Assembly: GCA_920105625.2 (NCBI GenBank)
Contig: OV050031.1
Coordinates: forward strand, 80,423,995 to 80,487,994
DNA length: 64,000 nt
From: Clusia tigrina
Lineage: Eukaryota; Arthropoda; Insecta; Diptera; Clusiidae
Reading direction: 5' to 3'
The first letter of the stretch is position 1, and each line of letters opens with the position of its first letter. The position numbers and the translations under genes were made by a program. Below are positions 39,368-52,639 of the stretch, one piece after another. Below the pieces are notes generated by a model that saw only the letters and a list, made by a program, of their open reading frames with translations, searched no databases and was not told the DNA's origin.

Positions 39368-41217
39368 ACTAATCTATGCCTATCACTTCCCCTATCTGCC
39401 TCAGTCGGTGCTACAGTCGGCTTCGCAACTTCTGTGAGCGTCTCTCTAGGCGTCTCAGTCGCTGCCGCCGTCGATTGGGGGATCTGCTGCATTCTCTAAG
39501 CCAATATCTACCCCTATCTGCCTCAGTCGGCGTCGCAGCCTCTGTCAGAGTCTCTGTAGGCGTCTCAGTCGCTGCCGCTGTCAATTGGGGTGTCTGCTGC
39601 CTTCTGTATGCCTATATCTACCCTTATCCGCCTCAGTCGGCAGCTCAGTCGGCGTCTCAGCCTCTGTCAGAGTCTCTGTAGGCGTCTCAGTCGCTGCTGC
39701 TGTCGATTGGGGGTCTGCTGCCTTCTCTATGCTCAGTCGGCGTCGCAGCCTCTTGTCAGCGTCACTGTAGGCATCTCAGTCGCTGCCGCTGTCGATTGGG
39801 GGGTCTGCTGCCTTCTCTATGGCTATATCTACCCCTATCCGCATCAGTCGGCGTCGCAGCCTCTCTCAGCGTCTCTGTAGGCGTCTCAGTAGCTGCCGCT
39901 GTCGATTGGGGGGTCTGCTGCATTCTCTATGCCTATATCTACCTCTATCTGCCTCAGTCGGCGTCTCAGTCGGCGTCGCAGCCTCTGTCAGCGTCTCTGT
40001 AGGCGTCGGAGTCGCTGCCGCTGTCGATTGAAGGGTCTGCTGCCTTCTCTATGCCTATATCTACCCCTATCTGTTTCAGTCGACATCTCAGTCGGCGTCG
40101 CAGCCTCTGTCAGCGTCTCTGTAGGCGTCTCAGTTGTTGCCGCTGTCGATTGGGGGTCTGCTGCCTTCTCTATGCCTAGGTCAACCCCTCTCTTCCTCAG
40201 TCGGCGTCTTAGTCGGCGTCGCAGCCTCTGTGAGCGTCTCTGTAGGCGTCTCAGTCGCTACCGCTGTCGATTGGGGGTCTGCTGCCTTCTCTATGCCAAT
40301 ATCCACCCCTATCTGCCTCAGTCGGCGTCGCAGCCACTGTCAGCGTCTCTGTAGGTGTCTCAGTCGCTACCGCTGTCGATTGGGTGTCTGCTGCCTTCTC
40401 TATGCCTATATCTACCCCTATCTGCATCAGTCGGCGTCTCAGTCGGCGTCGCAGCCTCTGTCAGAATTTCTGTAAGCGTCTCAGTCGGTGCCACTGTCGA
40501 TTGGGGGGTCTGCTGCCTCCTCTATGCCTATGTCTACCCTTATCTGCCCCAGTCGGCGTCTCAGTCAGCGTCGCAGCATCTATCAGCTTCTCTGTATGGG
40601 TCTCAGTTGTTGCCGCTCTTGATTGGGTTGTCTGCTAACTTCTCTACGCCTATGTCTAACCCTATCTGCCTCAGTCGGCGTCGCAGCCTCTATTGGCGTC
40701 GCAGCCTCTGTCAGAATTTCTGTAAGCGTCTCAGTCGGTGCCACTGTCGATTGGGGGGTCTGCTGCCTCCTCTATGCCTATGTCTACCCTTATCTGCCCC
40801 AGTCGGCGTCTCAGTCAGCGTCGCAGCATCTATCAGCTTCTCTGTATGGGTCTCTGTTGTTGCCGCTCTTGATTGGGTTGTCTGCTAACTTCTCTACGCC
40901 TATGTCTAACCCTATCTGCCTCAGTCGGCGTCGCAGCCTCTATTGGCGTCGCAGCCTCTGTCAGCCTCTCTGAATGCGTCTCAGTCGCTGCCGCTGTCGA
41001 TTGGGGGGACTCCTGTTTTCTCTATGCCTATATCTACCCCTATCTGCCTCAGTCGGCGTCTCAGTCGGCGTCGCAGCCTATGTCAGCGTCTTTGTAGGCG
41101 TCTCAGTCGCTGCCGCTGTTGATTGGGGGGTCTGCTGACTTCACTATGCCTATCTCTTCCCCTATCTGCCTCAGTCGGCGCCACAGTCGGCTACGCAGCC
41201 TCTGTCAGCGTCTGTGA
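39368..41217 (+). repeat. Right-arm segment without partner at its mirror position
   Basis: Left positions 13,916 and 13,836 are close neighbours but pair with 39,367 and 41,218, so about 1.77 kb is extra here. The first part (to about 40,250) resembles the displaced left block 16,430-17,460. The later part contains the 250-bp tandem duplication at 40,461-40,960. All of it is satellite. Confidence 0.75.
40461..40960 (+). repeat. Two-monomer (250-bp) tandem duplication, nearly identical
   Basis: Copies at 40,461-40,710 and 40,711-40,960, both starting TCAGAATTTCTGTAAGC. The only difference I noticed is GGGTCTCAGTTG (copy 1) against GGGTCTCTGTTG (copy 2). The included variant GGTTGTCTGCTAACTTC recurs at about 41,870 and 45,190 but appears once in the left arm (near 13,190), so it has spread in the right arm. 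Confidence 0.9.
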
Positions 41218-41754
41218 ATGCGTCTCAGTCGCTGCCGCTGTCGATTGGGGGGTCTGATGCCTTATCTATGCCTATGTCTACCCCTCTCTGCCTCAGTCGG
41301 CGTCTCAGTCGGCGTCGCAGCATCTGTTAGCGTCGCAGCCTCTGTCAGCGTCTCTGTAGGCGTCTCAGTCGCTGCCGCCGTCGATGGGGGGTCTGCTGCA
41401 TTCTCTATGCCAATATCTACCCCTATCTGCCTCAGTCGGCGTCGCAGCCTCTGTCAGCGTCTCTGTAGGTGTCTCAGTCGCTGCCGCTGTCGATTGGTGG
41501 GTCTGCTGCCTTCTCTATGCCTATATCTACCCCTATCTGTCTCATTCGGCAGCTCAGTCGGCGTCGCTGCCTCTATCAGAGTCTCTGTAGGCGTCTCAGT
41601 TGTTGCCGCTGTCGATTGGTGTGTCTGCTGCCTTCTCTATTCCTATAAATACTACTACGCGCCTCAGTCGGCGTCACAGTCGGCTTCGCAGCCTCTGTCA
41701 ACGTCTCTGTAAGCGACTCAGTCGCTGCCGCTGTCGATTGGTGGGTCTGCTGCC

Positions 41755-44700
41755 TTCTCTATGCCAATATCTACCCCTAACTGCCTCAGTCGGCATATCA
41801 GTCGGCGTCGCAGCATCTATCAGCTTCTCTGTATGGGTCTCAGTTGTTGCCGCTCTTGATTGGGTTGTCTGCTAACTTCTCTACGCCTATGTCTAACCCT
41901 ATCTGCCTCAGTCGGCGTCGCAGCCTCTATTGGCGTCGCAGCCTCTGTCAGCGTCTCTGTAGGTGTCTCAGTCGCTGCCGTCGTCGATTGGGGGGTCTGC
42001 TGCCTTCTGTATGCCTATATCTACCCCTATCTGCCTCAGTCGGCAACTCAGTCGGCGTCGCAGCCTCTATCAGCGTATCTGTAGGCGTCTCAGTTGTTGC
42101 CGCTGTCGATTGGTGGGTCTGCTGCCTTCTCTATTCCTATATCTACTACTACGCACCTCAGTCGGCGTAACAGTCGGCTTCGCAGCCTCTGTCAGCGTCT
42201 CTGTAGACGTCTCAGTCGCTGCCGCTGTCGATTGGTGGGTCTGCTGCCTTCTCTATGCCAATATCTACCCCTATCTGCCTCAGTCGGCATCTCAGTCGGC
42301 ATCGCAGCCATTGTCAGCGTCTCTGTCAGTCGCTGCCGCTGTCGATTGGGGGGTCTGCTGCCTTCTCTACGCCTATATCTACCCTTCTCTGCTTCAGTCG
42401 GCGTCTCAGTCGGCGTCGCAGCCTCTGTCAGCGTCTGTGAATGCGTCTCAGTCGCTGCCACTGTTGATTGGTGGGTCTGATGCCTTCTCTATGCCTATAT
42501 CTACCCCTATCTGCCTCAGTCGGCGTCGCAGCCTCTTTCAGCGTATCTGAATGCGTCTCAGTCGCTGCCGCTGTCGATTGGGGGGTCTGCTGCCTTCTGT
42601 ATGCCTATATTTAATCCTATCTGCCTCAGTCGGCAACTCTGTCGCCGTCGCAGCCTATATCAGCTTCGCAGCCACTGTCAGCGTCTCTGTAGGCGTCTCA
42701 GTCGCTGCTACTGTCGATTGGGGGGTCTGCTGCCTTCTCTATGCCTATATCTACCCCTATCTGCCTCAGTCGGCGTCTCAGTCGGCGTCGCAGCCTCTTG
42801 CCAGCGTCTCTGTAGGTATCTCAGTCGCTGCCGCTGTCGATTGGGGGGTCTGCTGCCTTCTCTATGGCTATATCTACCCCTATCCGCATCAGTCGACGTC
42901 GCAGCCCCTCTCAGAGTCTCTGTAGGCGTCTCAGTCGCTGCCGCTGTCGATTGGTGGGTCTGCTGCCTTCTGTATGCCTATATCTACCCCTATCTGCCTC
43001 AGTCGGCAACTCAGTCGGCGTCGCAGCCTCTATCAGCGTCTCTGTAGGCGTCTCAGTTGTTGCCGCTCTCGATTGGGTTGTCTGCTGCCTTCTCTACGCC
43101 TATGTCTAACCCTCTCTGCCTCAGTCGGCGTCGCAGCCTCTGTCAGCGTCGCAGCCTCTGTCAGCGTCTCTGTAGGTGTCTCAGTCGCTGCCGCTGTCGA
43201 TTGGGGGGTCTGCTGCCTTCTGTATGCCTATATCTACCCCTATCTGCCTCAGTCGGCAACTCAGTCGGCGTCGCAGCCTCTATCAGCGTCTCTGTAGGCG
43301 TCTCAGTTGTTGCCGCTGTCGATTGAGGGGTCTGCTGCCTTCTCTATGCCTATATTTTCTACTACGCGCCTCAGTCGGCGTAACAGTCGGCTTCGCAGCC
43401 TCAGTCAGCGTCTCTGTAGGCGTCTCAGTCGCTGCCGCTGTCGATTGGTGGGTCTGCTGCCTTCTCTATGCCTATATCTACCCCTATCTGCCTCAGTCGG
43501 CATCTCAGTCGGCATCGCAGCCATTGTCAGCGTCTCTGTAGGCGTCTCAGTCGCTGCCGCTGTCGATTGGGGGGTGTGCTGCCTTCTCTACGCCTATATC
43601 TACCCTTCTCTGCCTCAGTCGGCGTCTCAGTCGGCGTCTCAGTTGGCGTCAGCGTCTCTGCATGCGTCTCAGTCGCTGCCACTGTCGATTGGTGCGTCTG
43701 ATGCCTTCTCTATGCCTATATCTACCCCTATCTGCCTCAGTCGGCGTCCCAGTCGGCGTCTCAGTTGGCGTCTCAGTCGGCGTCGCAGCCTCTGTCAGCG
43801 TATCTGAATGCGTCTCAGTCGCTGCCGCTGTCGATTGGGGGGTCTGCTGCCTTCTGTATGCCTATATCTACCGTTATCTGCCTCAGTCGGCATCTCAGTC
43901 GGCATCTCAGTCGGCGTCGCAGCCTCTGTCAGCGTCTCTGTAGGCGTCTCAGTCGCTGCCGCTGTCGATGGGGGGTCTGCTGCCTTCTGTATGCCTATAT
44001 CTACCGCTATCTGCCTCAGTCGGCAACTCTGTCGCCGTCGCAGTCTATGTCAGCTTCGCAGCCTCTGTCAGCGTCTCTGTAGGCGTCTCAGTCGCTGCTA
44101 CTGTCGATTGGGGGGTCTGCTGCCTTCTCTATGCCTATATCTACCCCTATCTGCCTCAGTCGGCGTGTCAGTCGGCGTCGCAGCCTCTTGTCAGCGTCTC
44201 TGCAGGCATCTCAGTCGCTGCCGCTGTCGATTGGGGGGTCTGCTGCCTTCTCTATGGCTATATCTACCCCTATCCGCATCAGTCGGTGTCGCAGCCTCTC
44301 TCAGCGTCTCTGTAGGCGTCTCAGTCGCTGCCGCCGTAGATTGGGGGGTCTGCTGCAATCTCTATGCCAATATCTACCCCTATCTGCCTCAGTCGGCGTC
44401 GCAGCCTCTGTCAGCGTCTCTGTATGCGTCTCAGTCGCTGTCGCTGTCGATTGGGGGGTCTGCTGCCTTCTGTATGGCTATATCTCCCCCTATATTCCTC
44501 AGTCGGCAACTCTGTCGCCGTCGCAGTCTATGTCAGCTTCGCAGCCTCTGTCAGCATCTCTGTAGGCGTCTCAGTCGCTGGTACTGTCGATTGGTGGGTC
44601 TGCTGCCTTCTCTATACCTATATCTACCCCTATCTGCCTCAGTCGGCGTCTCAGTCGGCGTCGCAGCCTCTTGTCAGCGTATCTGTAGGCATCTCAGTCG

Positions 44701-45072
44701 CTGCCGCTGTCGATTGGGGGGTCTGCTGCCTTCTCTATGGCTATATCTACCCCTATCCGCATCAGTCGGCGTCGCAGCCCCTCTCAGCGTCTCTGTAGGC
44801 GTCTCAGTAGCTGCCGCTGTGGATTGGGGGGGTCTGCTGCATTCTCTATGCCTATATCTACCCCTATCTGCCTCAGTCGGCGTCGCAGTAGGCATCGCAG
44901 CCTATGTCAGCGTCTCTGTAGGCGTCTCAGTCGCTGCCGCTGTCGATTGAGGGGTTTGCTGCTTTCTCTATGCCTATATCTACCCCTATCTGCCTCAGTC
45001 GGCGTCGCAGCCTATGTCAGCGTCTTTGTAGGCGTCTCAGTCGCTGCCGCTGTTGATTGGGGGGTCTGCTGA
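41755..45072 (+). repeat. 3.3-kb segmental duplication, second locus, copy A
   Basis: Direct tandem duplication with 45,073-48,383. The offset is 3,319 bp at the start (41,860 with 45,179; 42,551 with 45,870) and 3,310 bp after a 9-bp deletion in copy B. The last part (about 43,800-44,950 against 47,118-48,260) reads the same over 380 codons, so the event is young or has been homogenised. The left arm has the corresponding monomers once, at about 9.9-13.3 kb. Confidence 0.9.
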
Positions 45073-48000
45073 CTTCTCTATGCCAATATCTACCCCTAAC
45101 TGCCTCAGTCGGCATATCAGTCGGCGTCGCAGCATCTATCAGCTTCTCTGTATGGGTCTCAGTTGTTGCCGCTCTTGATTGGGTTGTCTGCTAACTTCTC
45201 TACGCCTATGTCTAACCCTATCTGCCTCAGTCGGCGTCGCAGCCTCTATTGGCGTCGCAGCCTCTGTCAGCGTCTCTGTAGGTGTCTCAGTCGCTGCCGT
45301 CGTCGATTGGGGGGTCTGCTGCCTTCTGTATGCCTATATCTACCCCTATCTGCCTCAGTCGGCAACTCAGTCGGCGTCGCAGCCTCTATCAGCGTATCTG
45401 TAGGCGTCTCAGTTGTTGCCGCTGTCGATTGGTGGGTCTGCTGCCTTCTCTATTCCTATATCTACTACTACGCACCTCAGTCGGCGTAACAGTCGGCTTC
45501 GCAGCCTCTGTCAGCGTCTCTGTAGACGTCTCAGTCGCTGCCGCTGTCGATTGGTGGGTCTGCTGCCTTCTCTATGCCAATATCTACCCCTATCTGCCTC
45601 AGTCGGCATCTCAGTCGGCATCGCAGCCATTGTCAGCGTCTCTGTCAGTCGCTGCCGCTGTCGATTGGGGGGTCTGCTGCCTTCTCTACGCCTATATCTA
45701 CCCTTCTCTGCTTCAGTCGGCGTCTCAGTCGGCGTCGCAGCCTCTGTCAGCGTCTGTGAATGCGTCTCAGTCGCTGCCACTGTTGATTGGTGGGTCTGAT
45801 GCCTTCTCTATGCCTATATCTACCCCTATCTGCCTCAGTCGGCGTCGCAGCCTCTTTCAGCGTATCTGAATGCGTCTCAGTCGCTGCCGCTGTCGATTGG
45901 GGGGTCTGCTGCCTTCTGTATGCCTATATTTACCCCTATCTGCCTCAGTCGGCAACTCTGTCGCCGTCGCAGCCTATGTCAGCTTCGCAGCCACTGTCAG
46001 CGTCTCTGTAGGCGTCTCAGTCGCTGCTACTGTCGATTACTGCCTTCTCTATGCCTATATCTACCCCTATCTGCCTCAGTCGGCGTCTCAGTCGGCGTCG
46101 CAGCCTCTTGCCAGCGTCTCTGTAGGTATCTCAGTCGCTGCCGCTGTCGATTGGGGGGTCTGCTGCCTTCTCTATGGCTATATCTACCCCTATCCGCATC
46201 AGTCGACGTCGCAGCCCCTCTCAGAGTCTCTGTAGGCGTCTCAGTCGCTGCCGCTGTCGATTGGTGGGTCTGCTGCCTTCTGTATGCCTATATCTACCCC
46301 TATCTGCCTCAGTCGGCAACTCAGTCGGCGTCGCAGCCTCTATCAGCGTCTCTGTAGGCGTCTCAGTTGTTGCCGCTCTCGATTGGGTTGTCTGCTGCCT
46401 TCTCTACGCCTATGTCTAACCCTCTCTGCCTCAGTCGGCGTCGCAGCCTCTGTCAGCGTCGCAGCCTCTGTCAGCGTCTCTGTAGGTGTCTCAGTCGCTG
46501 CCGTCGTCGATTGGGGGGTCTGCTGCCTTCTGTATGCCTATATCTACCCCTATCTGCCTCAGTCGGCAACTCAGTCGGCGTCGCAGCCTCTATCAGCGTC
46601 TCTGTAGGCGTCTCAGTTGTTGCCGCTGTCGATTGAGGGGTCTGCTGCCTTCTCTATGCCTATATTTTCTACTACGCGCCTCAGTCGGCGTAACAGTCGG
46701 CTTCGCAGCCTCAGTCAGCGTCTCTGTAGGCGTCTCAGTCGCTGCCGCTGTCGATTGGTGGGTCTGCTGCCTTCTCTATGCCAATATCTACCCCTATCTG
46801 CCTCAGTCGGCATCTCAGTCGGCATCGCAGCCATTGTCAGCGTCTCTGTAGGCGTCTCAGTCGCTGCCGCTGTCGATTGGGGGGTGTGCTGCCTTCTCTA
46901 CGCCTATATCTACCCTTCTCTGCCTCAGTCGGCGTCTCAGTCGGCGTCTCAGTTGGCGTCAGCGTCTCTGCATGCGTCTCAGTCGCTGCCACTGTCGATT
47001 GGTGCGTCTGATGCCTTCTCTATGCCTATATCTACCCCTATCTGCCTCAGTCGGCGTCCCAGTCGGCGTCTCAGTTGGCGTCTCAGTCGGCGTCGCAGCC
47101 TCTGTCAGCGTATCTGAATGCGTCTCAGTCGCTGCCGCTGTCGATTGGGGGGTCTGCTGCCTTCTGTATGCCTATATCTACCGTTATCTGCCTCAGTCGG
47201 CATCTCAGTCGGCATCTCAGTCGGCGTCGCAGCCTCTGTCAGCGTCTCTGTAGGCGTCTCAGTCGCTGCCGCTGTCGATGGGGGGTCTGCTGCCTTCTGT
47301 ATGCCTATATCTACCGCTATCTGCCTCAGTCGGCAACTCTGTCGCCGTCGCAGTCTATGTCAGCTTCGCAGCCTCTGTCAGCGTCTCTGTAGGCGTCTCA
47401 GTCGCTGCTACTGTCGATTGGGGGGTCTGCTGCCTTCTCTATGCCTATATCTACCCCTATCTGCCTCAGTCGGCGTGTCAGTCGGCGTCGCAGCCTCTTG
47501 TCAGCGTCTCTGCAGGCATCTCAGTCGCTGCCGCTGTCGATTGGGGGGTCTGCTGCCTTCTCTATGGCTATATCTACCCCTATCCGCATCAGTCGGTGTC
47601 GCAGCCTCTCTCAGCGTCTCTGTAGGCGTCTCAGTCGCTGCCGCCGTAGATTGGGGGGTCTGCTGCAATCTCTATGCCAATATCTACCCCTATCTGCCTC
47701 AGTCGGCGTCGCAGCCTCTGTCAGCGTCTCTGTATGCGTCTCAGTCGCTGTCGCTGTCGATTGGGGGGTCTGCTGCCTTCTGTATGGCTATATCTCCCCC
47801 TATATTCCTCAGTCGGCAACTCTGTCGCCGTCGCAGTCTATGTCAGCTTCGCAGCCTCTGTCAGCATCTCTGTAGGCGTCTCAGTCGCTGGTACTGTCGA
47901 TTGGTGGGTCTGCTGCCTTCTCTATACCTATATCTACCCCTATCTGCCTCAGTCGGCGTCTCAGTCGGCGTCGCAGCCTCTTGTCAGCGTATCTGTAGGC

Positions 48001-48383
48001 ATCTCAGTCGCTGCCGCTGTCGATTGGGGGGTCTGCTGCCTTCTCTATGGCTATATCTACCCCTATCCGCATCAGTCGGCGTCGCAGCCCCTCTCAGCGT
48101 CTCTGTAGGCGTCTCAGTAGCTGCCGCTGTGGATTGGGGGGGTCTGCTGCATTCTCTATGCCTATATCTACCCCTATCTGCCTCAGTCGGCGTCGCAGTA
48201 GGCATCGCAGCCTATGTCAGCGTCTCTGTAGGCGTCTCAGTCGCTGCCGCTGTCGATTGAGGGGTTTGCTGCTTTCTCTATGCCTATATCTACCCCTATC
48301 TGCCTCAGTCGGCGTCGCAGCCTATGTCAGCGTCTTTGTAGGCGTCTCAGTCGCTGCCGCTGTTGATTGGGGGGTCTGCTGAC
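45073..48383 (+). repeat. 3.3-kb segmental duplication, second locus, copy B
   Basis: Second tandem copy. It carries a private deletion at about 46,037: GTCGATT is followed directly by ACTGCCTTC, the G run and start of the next unit being lost, while copy A at about 42,717 is intact. The joint to copy A lies at GACTTCTCTATGCC near 45,072; the same sequence ends copy B near 48,383, as expected for unequal exchange between monomers. Confidence 0.9.
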
Positions 48384-51300
48384 TTCTCTATGCCTATATC
48401 TACCCCTATCTGCCTCAGTCGGCAACTCAGTCGGCGTCGCAGCCTCTATCAGCGTCTCTGTAGGCGTCTCAGTAGCTGCCGCTGTCGATTGGGGGGTCTG
48501 CTGCCTTCTCTACGCCTATGTCTAACCCTCTCTGCCTCAGTCGGCGTCGCAGCCTCTGTCGACGTCGCAGCCTCTGTCAGCGTCTCTGAGTGCGTCTCAG
48601 TCGCTGCCGCTGTCGATTGGTGGCTCTGCTGCCTTTTATATTCCTATATCTACTACTACGCGCCTCAGTCGGCGTCACAGTCGGCTTCGCAACCTCTGTC
48701 GGCGTCTAAGTCAGCGTCTCAGTCGGCGTCTCAGTCGGCATCGCAGCCATTGTCAGAGTCTATGTAGGCGTCTCAGTCGCTGCCGCCGTCGATTGGGGGG
48801 GGTGTCTGCTGCCTTCTCTATGCCTGTATCTACCCCTACCTGCCTCAGTCGGCATCTCAGTCGGCGTCGCAGCCTCTGTCAGCGTCTCTGTAGGCGTATC
48901 ATTTGTTGCCGCTGTCGATTGGGGTGTCTGCTGCCTTATCTATGCCTATGTCTACCCCTCTCTGCCTCAGTCGGCGTCTCATTCGGCGTCGCAGCATCTG
49001 CCAGCGTCGCAGCCTCTGTCAGTGTCTCTCTAGGCGTCTCAGTCGCTGACGCCGTCGATTGGGGGGTCTGCGGCATTCTCTATGTCAATATATACCCCTA
49101 TCTGCCTCAGTCGGCGTCGCAGCCTCTGTCAGCGGCTCTGTAGGCGTCTCAGTCACTGCTGCTGTCGATGGAGGGGTCTGCTGCCTTCTCTATGCCTATA
49201 TCTACCCCTAACTGTTTCAGTCGGCATCTCAGTCTGCGGCGCAGCCTCTGTCAGCATCTCTGTAGGCGTCTCAGTTGTTGCCGCTGTCGATTGGGGGTCT
49301 GCTGCCTTCTCTATTCCTATATCTACTACTACGCGCCTCAGTCGGCGTAACAGTCGGCTTCGCAGCCTCTGTCAGCGTCTCTGTAGGCGTCTCAGTCGCT
49401 GCCGCTGTCGATTGGTGGGTCTGCTGCCTTCTCTATGCCAATATCTACCCCTATCTGCCTCAGTCGGCATCTCAGTCGGCATCGCAGCCATTGTCAGCGT
49501 CTCTGTAGGCGTCTCAGTCGCTGCCGCTGTCGATTGGGGGGTCTGCTGCCTTCTTTACGCCTATATCTACCCTTCTCTGCTTCAGTCGGCGTCTCAGTCG
49601 GCGTCGCAGCTTCTGTCAGCGTCTCTGTATGGGTCTCAGTTGTTGCCGCTGTCGATTGCGGGGTCTGCTGCCTTCAGTATGCCTATATCTACCCCTATCT
49701 GCCTCAGTCGGACACTCAGTGGGCGTCGCAGCCTCTTGTCAGCGGCTCTGTAGGCATCTCAGTCGCTGCCGTTGTCGATTGGGGGGTTTGCTGCCTTCTC
49801 TATGTCTATATCTATCCCTATCCGCATCAGTCGGCGTCGCAGCCTCTCTCAGCGTCTCTGTAGGCGTCTCAGTACCTGCCGCTGTCAATTGGGGTGGTTT
49901 CTGCTGCCTTCTCTATGCCTGTATCTACCCCTCTCTGCCTCAGTCGGTGTCTCAGACGGCGCCGCAGCCTCTGTCAGCGGCTCTGTAGGCGTCTCAGTCA
50001 CTGCTGCTGTCGATGGAGGGGTCTGCTGCCTTCTCTATGCCTATATCTACCCCTACCTGTTTCACACGGCATCTCAGTCTGCGTCGCAGCCTCTGTCAGC
50101 AACTCTGTAGGCGTCTCAGTTGTTGCCGCTGTCGATTGGGGGTCTGCTGCCTTCTCTATTCCTATATCTACTACTACGCGCCTCAGTCGGCGTAACAGTC
50201 GGCTTCGCAGCCTCTGTCAGCGTATCTGAATGCGTCTCAGTCGCTGCCGCTGTCGATTGGGGGGTCTGCTGCCTTCTGTATGCCTATACCTACCGTTATC
50301 TGCCTCAGTCGGCATCTCAGTCGGCGTCGCAGCCTCTGTCAGCGTCTCTGTAGGCGTCTCAGTCGCTGCCGCTGTCGATTGGGGGGTCTGCTGCATTCTC
50401 TATGCCCATATCTACCCCTATCTGCCTCAGTCGGCGTCGCAGTGGGCGTCGCAGCCTCTGTCAGCGTCTCTGTAGGCGTCTCAGTCGCTGCCGCTGTCGA
50501 TTGAGGGGTTTGCTGCTTTATCTATGCCTATATCTACCCCTATCTGCCTCAGTCGGCGTATCAGTCGGCGTCGCAGCCTATGTCAGCGTCTTTGTAGGCA
50601 TCTCAGTCGCTGCCGCTGTTGATTGGGAGGTCTGCTGACTTCTCTATGCCTATCTCTTCCCCTATCTGCCTCACTCGGCGCCACAGTCGTCTTCGCAGCC
50701 TCTGTCAGCGTCTCTGTAGGCGTGTCAGTCGCTGCCGCTGTCCATTGGTGGGTCTGATGCCTTCTCTATGCCTATATCTACCCTCAGTCGGCGTCACAGT
50801 CGGCTTCGCAGCCTCTGTCAGTCTCTCTGTAGGCGTCTCAGTCGCTGCCGCTGTCGATTGGTGGGTCTGCTGCCTTCTCTATGCCTATATCTACCCCTAC
50901 CTGCCTCAGTCGGCATCTCAGTCGGCGTCGCAGCTTCTGTCAGCGTCTCTGTAGGCGTCTCATTTGTTGCCTCTGTCGATTGGGGGGTCTGCTGCCTTCT
51001 GTATGCCTATATCTACCGTTATCTGCCTCAGTCGGCATCTCAGTCGGCGTCGCAGCCTCTGTCAGCGTCTCTCTAGGCGTCTCAGTCGCTGCCGGCGTAG
51101 ATTGGGGGTCTGCTGCATTCTCTATGCCAATATCTATCCCTATCTGTCTCAGTTGGCGTCGCAGCCTCTGTCAGCGTCTCTGTAGGCGTCTCAGTCGCTG
51201 CCGCTGTCGATTGGGGGATCTGATGCCTTCTCTATACTTATATCTACCCCTATCTGCCTCAGTCGGCGTATCAGTCGGCGTCGTAGCCTATGTCAGCGTC

Positions 51301-52639
51301 TTTGTAGGCGTCTCAGTCGCTGCCGCTGTTGATTGGGAGGTCTGCTGACTTCTCTATGCCTATCTCTTCCCCTATCTGCCTCAGTCGGCGCCACAGTCGT
51401 CTTCGCAGCCTCTGTCAGCGTCTCTGTAGGCGTGTCAGTCGCTGCCGCTGTCCATTGGTTGGTCTGCTGCCTTCTCTATGCCTATATCTACCCCTACGCG
51501 CCTCAGTCGGCAACTCAGTCGGCGTCGCAGCCCCTATCAGCGTCTCTGTAGGCGTCTCAGTTGTTGTCGCTGTCGATTGGTGGGTCTGCTGCCTTCTATA
51601 TTCCTATATCTACTACTACGCGCCTCAGTCGGCGTCACAGTCGGCTTCGCAACCTCTGTCAGCGTCTCTGTAGGCGTCTCAGTTGCTGCCGCTGTCGATT
51701 GGTTGGTCTGCTGCCTTCCCTATGCCAATATCTACCCTTATCTGCCTCAGTCGGCATCTCAATCGGCGTCGCAGCCTCTATCCGCGTCTCTGTATGGGTC
51801 TCAGTTGTTGCCGCTCTCGATTGGGTTGTCTGCTGCCTTCTCGACGCCTATGTCTAACCCTCTCTGCCTCAGTCGGCGTCGCAGCCTCTGTCAGTGTCTC
51901 TCTAGGCGTCTCAGTCGCTGCCGCCGTCGATTGGGGGGTCTGCGGCATTCTCTATGCCAATATCTACCCTTATCTGCCTCAGTCGGCATCTCAGTCGGCG
52001 TCGCAGCCTCTGTCAGCGTCTCTGTAGGCGTCTCAGTTGCTGCCGCTGTCGATTGGTGGGTCTGCTGCCTTCTATATTCCTATATCTACTACTACGCGCC
52101 TCAGTCGGCGTAACAGTCGGCTTCGCAACCTCTGTCGGCGTCTTAGTCGGCGTCTCAGTCGGCATCGCAGCCATTGTATGAGTCTATGTAGGCGTCAATC
52201 GCTGCCGCTGTCGATTGGGGGGGTGTCTGCTGCCTTCTCTATGCCTGTATCTACCCCTACCTGCCTCAGTCGGCATCTCAGTCGGCGTCGCAGCCTCTGT
52301 CAGCGTCTCTTTAGGCGTTTTATTTGTTGCCGCTGTCGATTGGGGTGTCTGCTGCCTTATCTATGCCTATGTCTACCCCTCTCTGCCTCAGTCGGCGTCT
52401 CAGCCTCTGTCAGTGTCTCTCTAGGCGTCTCAGTCGCTGCCGCCGTCGATTGGGGGGTCTGCGGCATTCTCTATGTCAATATATACCCCTATCTGCCTCA
52501 GTCGGCGTCGCAGCCTCTGTCAGCGTCTCTGTAGGCGTCTCAGTTGCTGCCGCTGTCGATTGGGGGGTCTGCTGCCTTCTGTATGCCTATATCTACCCCT
52601 ATCTGCCTCAGTCGGACACTCAGTGGGCGTCGCAGCCTC

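Noticed and set aside
43808..44950. Open frame of 380 codons (repeated at 47,118-48,260)
   Set aside because: It runs through about ten satellite monomers, changing frame relative to the repeat in each because 122 is not a multiple of three, and exists because stop-containing positions happen to be mutated. No start context, domain or conserved frame supports a gene.
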